DNA of 64,000 nucleotides from Bombyx mori (taxonomy: Eukaryota; Arthropoda; Insecta; Lepidoptera; Bombycidae), in the NCBI RefSeq assembly GCF_030269925.1, contig NC_085116.1, forward strand, positions 12,214,001 through 12,278,000, written 5' to 3'. Positions 56,670-64,000 of the stretch are shown here, piece after piece. Each line of letters opens with the position of its first letter. The first letter of the stretch is position 1. The translations under genes and the position numbers were made by a program. A model generated the notes under the pieces. The model was not told the DNA's origin, did no database searches, and was given only the letters and a program-made list of their open reading frames with translations.

Positions 56670-57823
56670 TGTTAATTTCATTTTTTAATTTTAATTACTT
56701 TATTAATTTTTTTAATTTTTATTTTCTGTATTATTTTCTGATTAAGTTTCTGTATACGGCAATTTCGTAAGTAGAGACCTAATATATTGCTTTCAAAAAA
56801 GTCTGGCATACTCATATAGACGTCACAGTTATTAAAACACGGGCAAAATTTGTTTGTCAGTTCAAATGACATAAGTAGATTTCAATTAGCTTACATTTTA
56901 TGCCTCCATCGTTTTTCGTACCCAACTGCATTTATTTGTATGACTCTTTCGGAGAGGTGACGTCGAAGTGATGATTAGAAATTAATGCTATGCTAACAGA
57001 ATTATTTTTGATAACAGAAGGCTCTAGAACAATACTTATGAAGAAAAAACTAAGTTGTAAGGTTTCTATTCATTTTATAGTAATTTATTTTGTAAAAAAT
57101 ACTAAACATTATATAATATTTTAATTTGTTTTTGTACCATATATTTTTTATCTTATAAACCTTATGTTTTAGGAAAATTTATTTTTACATACAACTTTAT
57201 TGATTTCATTTTGTTACTTATATAAAATGAGCAAATAATACATTAAAAGATTATTGAAAACATTTTTAATATACTCCGGAATTTCACATCATTCATCATA
57301 ACTTTTAACAAACAGAATTATATTCGCATTCAAATTTATTGGCTTTCACCATAACAAACATTGAATTTTTAGAAACGTAACAAATAATAAAGATGTTTTA
57401 GGCACACAAAAATTCATCTAAAAAATTTATGAAATCCATAATTTGTATTTTGATTCATAAATTATTCATCTAACGGACGGTCCTTTACTAGATATAGAGG
57501 AAAAATTGCTTCCCTTGTCAACAATATAATTTTGAAATAATTTATAACGGACTGTTTGCGTACGTTTGGGGAAATGAATGTTGTTACAAAAATCGAGGTT
57601 ACAGCGTATTTTAAGGAGTATTAATATGATTGTTTTTAAAATAACATAAACTTAACAGAATACAATCCAATCATAGCTGACCTCAAGAGTGAGAATGACA
57701 TGCGACTGACGAGTAAAACAAATCGGTCTAGACAATGTGAGGTGTGTCTGGATTTCGTGATGCATTAGGTTATGAGGTTATAAAATCAGAACTAATAAAA
57801 GACTGGAGCTAAATAAAGCGACA
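56670..57823. other. AT-rich DNA, no gene recognised
   Basis: Nothing recognisable was seen in a strongly AT-rich stretch. Confidence 0.4.
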
Positions 57824-57997
57824 ATGGCGCAACTAGGCGAATGCCGGTACATCCGGGAACGCGGGCGGGTCAAGGTCACGGCCCGCGGATCGATGCAGCT
57901 ACGCCGCCCGGGCTACGCCCCGCTACGCCGCACGTACCCCTCTACGCTGGCACGCCGCTACGCCCGAATCCGCAAACTTTTTAATTCCGCCTTATGA
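57824..57997 (+). CDS. Small Arg-rich open frame in a GC-rich patch
   Basis: 57 codons from ATG 57824 (context GACAATGGCG, favourable) to TGA 57995-57997. The peptide starts MAQLGECRYIRERGRVKVTA and is strongly basic, with no Asp. The GC-rich patch (about 57830-57970) contains five imperfect CTACGCC/GCTACGC units, so the frame is partly a by-product of a short repeat. A palindromic TGACGTCA lies at the end (57995-58002), overlapping the stop codon. It could be a real small ORF, a promoter-proximal CpG-rich patch or a TE fragment. No family was recognised. Confidence 0.25.
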   Translation: MAQLGECRYIRERGRVKVTARGSMQLRRPGYAPLRRTYPSTLARRYARIRKLFNSAL

Positions 57998-59216
57998 CGT
58001 CAGAACGTATTGGATCGGGAGTACGGGAGTACTTTTATAATTTATTTTCTTTAATAAAACCTACGCTATTACCGCGAGCGTTCGATTAAATTGATCGGGG
58101 ACTGGAACTGAAGTGGAAACGTATTAGAAAACCTTATTTATCTTTAATATTTGAACGGAAATGAAAATGTTCGACTGAATTATTTTTACATTCTTTTAAA
58201 TAAACAATTTTTTTTGCTAGTTATTTTTTTAAATTTAGAAGGTTCACTAGTGTCTTTCTTGAAATGTTAAGTAAAATCTAAAACTTGTTAATTCTATTGC
58301 ATTATAATTATATTTTCAGTTATTGGATATTGCCCTTAAAATGACGCTTTTTTTTTCTAAACTAAACTCGATGGTCAATTATTTAGTTTAAAAATCGTTT
58401 TTAATAGATACAAACCAAGAATTTCCCATAAAAAAATAATTAGGGGACTTATTTTAAGAAAAAAATTGGACTTTGATAGAAATGTTGCCAGACCATTGTT
58501 TATCTTCAAGGCGGCGCCAAGTAAGTCATGGCATTAGGTCATGAGACCGTCGAGATTCTGTCTAGGTTTCGACTAGATTGAGGTTACATTTTAGGTTGAA
58601 ACGAAAGACGTAAAATGAGAAAGGCCTTTGATTTATTCAAAATTATACATTGAAATGAAAAAAGGCATTTCTTTGTTGAATGTCGTTACTTTTATACTCG
58701 TGATTTTGTTTATAACTCTAGTAGTTTAATTTTAATTAAAATCCGTTTAGGCTACGTCATAGCGCCGAATTTCTCACCGTTAAAGCTAAAACGAAATCAA
58801 CCAAAACTTTTGATATATGGCCGCCTATTACGGAAATGACTTTCGTAAACAAAAACTCGTGTTACTAATGGCCTTACGTCGAAAACGCCCAAGAAAAAAA
58901 CCAATAAAACGTAGAAAGTAAATGGTATTGGAACCGAAAGCTTTCCGTCTGTGATTACCTTTATTTATTCATAAATTTATATTATAAATATATCTCATCG
59001 CATAGACTAGCCAAATTTCAAAATTTCACATAGGAGCAGACTACGCATGTATTGTATTTTTGACGTATAGTAGTTACGTGGCCATCAAAAACACAACCAA
59101 GCCTCGTATGAGATAGGCATGTCATAGACATATCGTAGCGCTTAGGTAACACCGAAGAGGGAAGCTCATAGTTTTTAGTCAACCGTTTCTATAGATAGAG
59201 ATATAGTTTCTATTTA
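57998..59216. other. AT-rich DNA, no gene recognised
   Basis: Nothing recognisable was seen apart from the TGACGTCA at 57995-58002. Confidence 0.4.
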
Positions 59217-59445
59217 CTGGTGGTAGGACCTCTTGTGAGTCCACGCGGGTTGGTACCACCGCCCCGCCTAGTTCTGCCGTGAAGCAGTAATGCGTTTCGT
59301 TTGAAGGGTGGGGCAGCCGTTGTAACTATATACTTGAGACTTTAGAACTTATCTCAAGGTGGGTGGCGCATTTATGTTTTAGATGTCTATGGGCTTCAGT
59401 AACCTCTTAACACCAGGTAGGCTGTGATAAAAATAAAATAAAAAA
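59217..59445 (+). repeat. Bm1 SINE, 5'-truncated
   Basis: ACTGGTGGTAGGACCTCTTG to CACCAGGTAGGCTGTGATAA and an A-rich tail. The usual GAGCTCGTCCACCCATC segment is deleted. Confidence 0.85.
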
Positions 59446-61005
59446 GACTAAGTTCTAACTTACTTAAGTAAGTAGTTTTAGTTAAATAACTAAGGAAACG
59501 TTTTATTTAAATCACATTTAGTTTCCTAGCGAGGCCTATTCTTTCATTTATCATGGTTGTTAACTTTCACAAAACAAATTCGCAACGAACACTAAAGCAA
59601 TAAGTTAATGTTCTCAAACAACTACGGAAAAGAAATGTAACGAGCTCTTCTGGATGTTTATCTAGGGCCTTAATTGTTTTAGTTTCTGCTTAAATCACAA
59701 AATATTCTACCATCCGAATCTGTACTGAATTAGTAATTTATCTGTTCGACTGACAGATAAAAATGTTTTTATTGTCCTCGATGAATAAATCTCGAACTGG
59801 TGTTAAGTTGTTTCTGTACTCTATAGACATTATTGAAGCGATTCTCAAGGTTGAATAGATTAATAAATGGCTCATTAATGAAGCAGTGCTGAAGAAATAT
59901 GAGTCTTAGAGCGCCTTTTTTGAATCATCTCTAGACGGCAAGAAACAGTTACACGAATAAAACACAATTTAATCACGCATTTATTATTTAATTATTATTG
60001 CCGTGTTAATAGTTGAGGTCGAGTTTGTCGACATTTCAACCTCTTAGACGTCGGTAAACATGAAAACTATTCCAGCATTATAATGCAATACTAGAAAAGA
60101 ACTACTACTAATATAAATATATAATTTGTCGGAAATATATTATATATAAAAGTTGTTATTAAACTGTAAAAAAACTGTAAATATTTTCAATCATAATATT
60201 GTTCGAAATGGAAACATATCTAATTAAACTATGTACTTAAACATGATATTTTTATCGTTCTTTTACTCGTAGATTCATTAAAAAAGTATAAATTGTGTAA
60301 AGTAGTGAACAATTCTTTATGCACACTGTTTTTTCTTTGAAATTGTACCATGTAAAAGCAAGAAATAAAAGGCTTTTTATTTTTATGTTACGTATTTATT
60401 ATTAAACTGTAAACCTAGGTTTAATTACGTCGGTGACTCGAGAAAGTCGAAGAAAATCCTGTAGACATTCTGACATGAATACGACAACCCACCATCAGAC
60501 ATGATGTCGGCTATTCCACTCTTTGAACTGGAACGCTCGACTACTTCTTGACAATGACAGCCAGGATGGTGGCAAATTTACAAACATAGACAGCTTAAAT
60601 TTTAATGTGATGCTGTACCATAGTCGCGAAGGTCATTGGTAAATACGTGTTGGGTACGTAGTATAGCTACTTACTTAACAATGTTATTTAAAACAGTAAG
60701 GACGTTATTACTTTTAGACGAAATTCTTGCGTAACACACAAACTAACATGCTTAATACGTAGATCTTGTATACGTAGATTACCCATGCAAATTAAATTAC
60801 GTATGCGTGCTGTAGGTAGTAGATTCTATCTGAATACGTAATCAAGTAAAATATCCTTGATATCTACAGGTATGTTTTCTCTTCTACCTTAATTGCGGAA
60901 GCAGTATTTTATGAAATGGCTTCGCATGTCAAATGCTATGATATGCCCTTGTCAACGTCTTTATTACCAGCTTTATAGACTACTAAGCATACGGTCAGGG
61001 TCATA
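59446..61005. other. AT-rich DNA, no gene recognised
   Basis: Nothing recognisable was seen. Confidence 0.4.
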
Positions 61006-61245
61006 GTGCGACCTCAAGAGACGACCGCTCACCTCCGATAACGGCGGTCGAATGGCCTTTCACACGACAAGCTACCGAGAGAGGAGGTAAATGTTTACCC
61101 TCCACCTCCTACGCCGTACCAGCTGAGCAGCGGCACGCTATATTTAGGTTGCGCTGTAAATATTCGGTCCAAGTACGGAAAGGGGTGTCCCCCTACCGCG
61201 GTGGTCGGTTGGGGGGCGGCGGCCACACTATAAGCGGGTAAAAGT
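61006..61245. other. GC-rich patch of unknown origin
   Basis: About 240 bp of GC-rich DNA (CGATAACGGCGGTCGAATGG, then CCGCGGTGGTCGGTTGGGGG) contrasts with its AT-rich flanks. No open frame or repeat partner was found in this window. It may be a fragment of a GC-rich TE such as the R1-clade element, or a promoter patch. Confidence 0.25.
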
Positions 61246-61742
61246 TGAAAGTTCACCAACGTCCCGCACATGAGTTCGCGCTGTTAGAGAGCGCTTCTTT
61301 ATTTAAATTCTAAAGAACTTGTTCGCTATTGTAACCTCCGCTGAATTCGGAATGCCCAATTTAATTTTTCAATGTTGCCCAAGTACGATTTTTGTCGAAA
61401 AGTCGTTCAATTGTTTTTTTCTGGTTTTTCAATTTGTAGATTGTCGTTACGAGCCTTTATTATATGCTCTTAACGATTATCGCGGCTATGAATTCAAAGT
61501 TCATTTGCGAATTGTGATTGGAATCGTCATAATCTGCTGTAACGCAACTAAAGCGAAACAAGTTCGAACGTCATTAATGTAAATTTGAAATGGTATACAA
61601 TATTCAGTGATGTTCTGTTCGCGTGTCAAAGAGAATATTCCCATATCATACATTCATTACCTTCGAAGTACAGAGCTGAAAATAGCAATTTAATTCTTAC
61701 AGTAAATTTAAAAAAAAAGAATATTCTGTGCCAATAAATATA

Positions 61743-61748
61743 TTTATT
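61743..61748 (-). terminator. Polyadenylation signal AATAAA of the WD40 gene
   Basis: Plus TTTATT at 61743-61748 reads AATAAA on the minus strand, about 33 bp after the stop codon at 61781. This fits a short 3' UTR. Confidence 0.6.
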
Positions 61749-61780
61749 TTGTTAAAAGTTGTTTAAAAAAAAAATCAATC

Positions 61781-62062
61781 TCACATAAAATCTTCGTCGC
61801 GTAATATGATACTTTCCTTGTATTCGATATCAATTTCTTCTTCGTGATATGTTTGCTTCTCGTGCTTAGGATCATGGAAACTCGCAATGTTAAACACTGG
61901 GGCAGTTCCACCGAAGGCTACCCTCTCACCGTGGCTAGCTACAGCCAGGACAGTGCCGGAGGCTGGATAAGAACATGAAATATATCGGTTGTGTAGATTG
62001 ATCACTTCCAGGCAATTCGTTCCGCTGCCACCGACAATGGCATATTTCCCTTTACGATTGTA
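61781..62062 (-). CDS. WD40-repeat protein, last exon
   Basis: 94 codons including the stop. The exon starts at 62062 after a good acceptor (TTTGGTTTCAG) and reads YNRKGKYAIVGGSGTNCLEV, then NRYISCSYPASGTVLAVASH and GERVAFGGTAPVFNIASFHD, ending in an acidic tail (HEEEIDIEY, LRDEDFM). GGSGTN..EVI and VAVASHGERVAFGG look like strands of WD40 blades. It joins in phase 0 to the exon at 63607-63765, whose donor and reading frame are compatible. WD40 propellers are protein-interaction scaffolds; the partner is unknown. The frame is open for another 22 codons upstream, but that part is intron (IIIIPPNIW). I cannot name the orthologue. Confidence 0.8.
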   Translation of the reverse strand, partial: YNRKGKYAIVGGSGTNCLEVINLHNRYISCSYPASGTVLAVASHGERVAFGGTAPVFNIASFHDPKHEKQTYHEEEIDIEYKESIILRDEDFM

Positions 62063-62186
62063 CTGAAACCAAATATTAGGAGGTATTATTATAATGAAAT
62101 GTCTGGGATTCATTTCTGCGTTTGACAACCACAGTAATGAGACGATATGATGCCCTACGGATATCTGTGATATCTATATCTACTTA

Positions 62187-62480
62187 TCTATATATATATA
62201 TATAAATGAATTGCTGTTCGTTAGCCTTGCTAAAACTCGAGAACAGCTGAACCGATATGGCTTATTTTGGTCTTGAATTATTTGTGGAAGTCCAGAGAAG
62301 GTTTAAAAGGTAGATAAATATGAAGATGCTCGGAATTAAATAAAAATAACAATTTTGTTTTTCCTTTGATGTGTCCCCCTTCGGACGGATTCCTTTTGTT
62401 TGTTTTAAGTTTATTTTATACAAAAGTTTAGGTATTTTATTTATCGATTGAGGCACTACGAAGTCAGCCGGGTCATCTAG
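62187..62480 (+). mobile_element. Helitron-like element, family B, complete copy in an intron
   Basis: A|TCTATATATATATATATAAA ... GTCAGCCGGGTCATCTAG|T, 294 bp. It shares the CTCGAGAACAGCTGAACCGA and AGGTTTAAAAGGTAGATAAA blocks with 7725-7999 and is antisense to the WD40 gene. Confidence 0.75.
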
Positions 62481-63131
62481 TTTGAAATAAAAAATACTTT
62501 AGCTATTGTATTATTCATCTAATCTTTTTTTTTAAATGCTATACATACGCAGACTATGACTTCACATTTCAAGGTGGGTAGCGTAATTCAGACTACAATG
62601 TAATCATATAATAACAGGTAAATCGTTAGCTAATCCACGCGTCTATAAGAGTAATATTTTTGCAAGTTTTTCCGTGTAGATAAAATATAAATTCCCAAAA
62701 TTAGTACTATATCGAAATAAGGGCCCTCTCAGAGTAAATCTAATGTTCGGCACTTTAGACAGCTCGTTCCAGTAATACCGAGCCTTTTAGATTCATTGCA
62801 GTCTCCCGGGTATCATTTGCTCTTGACAGTTCAAGTAATGTTAGGCTTTACTTCGCCGTAAAGGTGTTCCAAACTTTATTATGGTACTGAAATTCAGTAC
62901 TCGATATTAAAAACATTGACTAGTTTCGCTGTTATTTGAAACATCCCTGGGCTTCTGGCTAAGACATCTAGTAACTCTTGTGAAGAGTAGGATAACTGTT
63001 TGTTGCTTAAATTTAAATTTCGATCTCAACTCTAATAAGATTTGATAGCTATTTAACATGAAGAGTTCCGTAAGCTACTTTACCTAGCTCAAGCAATAAA
63101 AATAAGCTCCTAAATAGTCAGCGAGGTAAAA

Positions 63132-63560
63132 GTTTTTTTTTTTATTAGCTTTGTAGGCAGACGAACATACGGCCCAACTGATGGTGAGTGGTTACCGTCG
63201 CCCATGGACTTCAGCAATGCCAGGGACAGAGCCAAGCCGCTGCCTAACGTGAAGTACTCTCCACAAGCCTCGTTTGAAAAAGGACATCTCATAGCGCTCG
63301 GGAAACACCGTGGAGGGGAGTTCATTCCAAAGCCGAATGGTACGTGGCAAAAAAGATCTCTAGAAACGCACTGTGGATGAACGCAGTGGCTCCAGGTAGT
63401 ATGGATAAACTCTACTCCGGTAGCGGACGGTGCGATGGTAAAAACGAGATGATGGGATCATCTCAAACAATTCCTCAGGGCACTCCCCATGGCACAACAT
63501 ACGGTACAAAATACAAAGAGATGAAAGGTCCCTCCGCAGACCCAGAGGTTCCACACAAGA
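63132..63560 (-). repeat. BMC1-like LINE 3' tail, longest copy
   Basis: Poly(T) side at 63132-63143, then GGCAGACGAACATACGGCCC and the standard tail. It extends into upstream element sequence (TACTCTCCACAAGCCTCGTT, TGGAGGGGAGTTCATTCCAA, CTCCCCATGGCACAACATAC) to about 63560. Short frames on both strands (63344-63568 plus; 63554-63360 minus) lie inside it. The minus one (PLGLRRDLSSLCILYRMLCH, then GECPEELFEMI) is the typical translated end of such LINEs and is not a host gene. Confidence 0.7.
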
Positions 63561-63606
63561 ATAAATAAATCTTCTTCTAAATTTTATATTCTTTAAAAAA
63601 ACTCAC

Positions 63607-63765
63607 CTCCGAAGAATTCCAGTATCTACACGCGTAAATGTACTCGCCGTCCACGTCTTGTCGACGATTCTGCACCCTTATTACATTCATTCTCTTCCGT
63701 GCTACTAAATCCCACACTGTCAACGCTTCCGTCGCTTGCCAGCTGCCGGCTATGCAGTGGTCCCT
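63607..63765 (-). CDS. WD40-repeat protein, penultimate exon in the window
   Basis: A 159-bp exon (53 codons) with acceptor AATTTTTCAG before 63765 and donor GTGAGT after 63607. Both boundaries are phase 0. It encodes RDHCIAGSWQATEALTVWDL, then VARKRMNVIRVQ and DVDGEYIYACRYWNSSE. The GSW..TEALTVWDL motif is a classic WD40 blade end (GS...L.VWDL). The next exon continues the propeller. Earlier exons must lie beyond the right edge of the window. This exon is too short to stand out as an open frame and was recognised from its splice sites and WD motif. Confidence 0.8.
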
Positions 63766-63866
63766 CTGAAAAATTAGCTCGTGGAATGAACTAGAAACGT
63801 GAAATTACAAAATATTCACAATCTAGAATGTACTAGAATACTAAAGAATATTATACTAATTTTTTT

Positions 63867-64000
63867 ACTGGTGGTAGGACCTCTTGTGAGTCCGCGCGGG
63901 TAGGTACCACCGTCCTGCCTATTTCTGCCGTGAAGCAGTAATGCGTTTCGGTTTGAAGGGTGGGGCAGCCGTTGTAACTATACTGAGATCTTAGAACTTA
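63867..64000 (+). repeat. Bm1 SINE, cut by the window edge
   Basis: ACTGGTGGTAGGACCTCTTG onward to the end of the window. It lies upstream of the known WD40 exon, so probably in another intron. Confidence 0.88.

Larger units (their letters stand above)
62063..63606 (-). other. Intron of the WD40 gene, with two transposon insertions
   Basis: A 1,544-bp GT-AG intron. The donor is GAG|GTGAGT at the 63607/63606 boundary and the acceptor is TTTCAG|TAC at 62063/62062. It contains a Helitron family B copy (62187-62480) and a long BMC1-like tail (63132-63560). A separate AT-rich part shows nothing. Confidence 0.75.

Noticed and set aside
63344..63568. Plus-strand 74-codon frame as an exon of the WD40 region
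   Set aside because: Falls inside a BMC1-like LINE tail and on the wrong strand for the gene.

Overview
This window looks like chromosomal DNA of a silkworm-type moth (Bombyx mori or a very close relative). The base composition is AT-rich. Thirteen clear copies of the Bm1 tRNA-derived SINE are present, two of them nearly full length with Pol III A and B boxes, together with repeated 3' tails of a BMC1-like LINE and several Helitron-like families typical of Lepidoptera. The window is gene-poor and transposon-rich. Only one host gene is well supported: the last two exons of a WD40-repeat protein on the minus strand at the right edge.

Layout. 1-1.44 kb: relic of a LINE reverse-transcriptase C-terminus, split by a 695-bp GC-rich insertion flanked by a 12-bp target duplication. 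1.4-11.1 kb: AT-rich DNA with Bm1 copies, LINE tails, a 400-bp inverted-repeat MITE and a Helitron-like element. 11.14-16.39 kb: a Helitron-like element split by an almost intact Ty1/copia retrotransposon (11485-16306). The copia element has a 5-bp TSD, LTRs identical except for one 33-bp deletion, a half-tRNA-iMet primer site, and a gag-pol frame broken by a single frameshift. 16.4-31.2 kb: mostly AT-rich unique DNA with further MITE, Helitron, hAT-relic, Bm1 and LINE fragments. 31.2-37.5 kb: a structurally complete R1-clade non-LTR retrotransposon on the minus strand, with a 15-bp TSD, poly(A), two ORFs joined by a TAATG stop-start, at least three frameshifts, and a perfect 19-bp stem-loop in the 5' UTR. 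37.6-61.7 kb: long AT-rich stretches with Bm1 copies, Helitrons, a 152-bp MITE with long terminal inverted repeats, LINE tails, and a small GC-rich Arg-rich ORF near 57.8 kb. 61.7-64 kb: the WD40 gene 3' end, whose intron carries a Helitron and a LINE tail.

The window reads mainly as a record of layered transposition, not as a set of cooperating genes. The order of some events can be read from the nesting: Helitron before copia, and LINE relic before the GC-rich insertion. I found no convincing new biochemical system. The most worthwhile leads are the copia/Helitron nest, the 5' UTR hairpin of the R1-clade element, the AT-hook-like linker in the copia polyprotein, the GC-rich insertion at 521-1215, and the small Arg-rich ORF at 57824. 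All family names come from recalled motifs and were not checked against a database.
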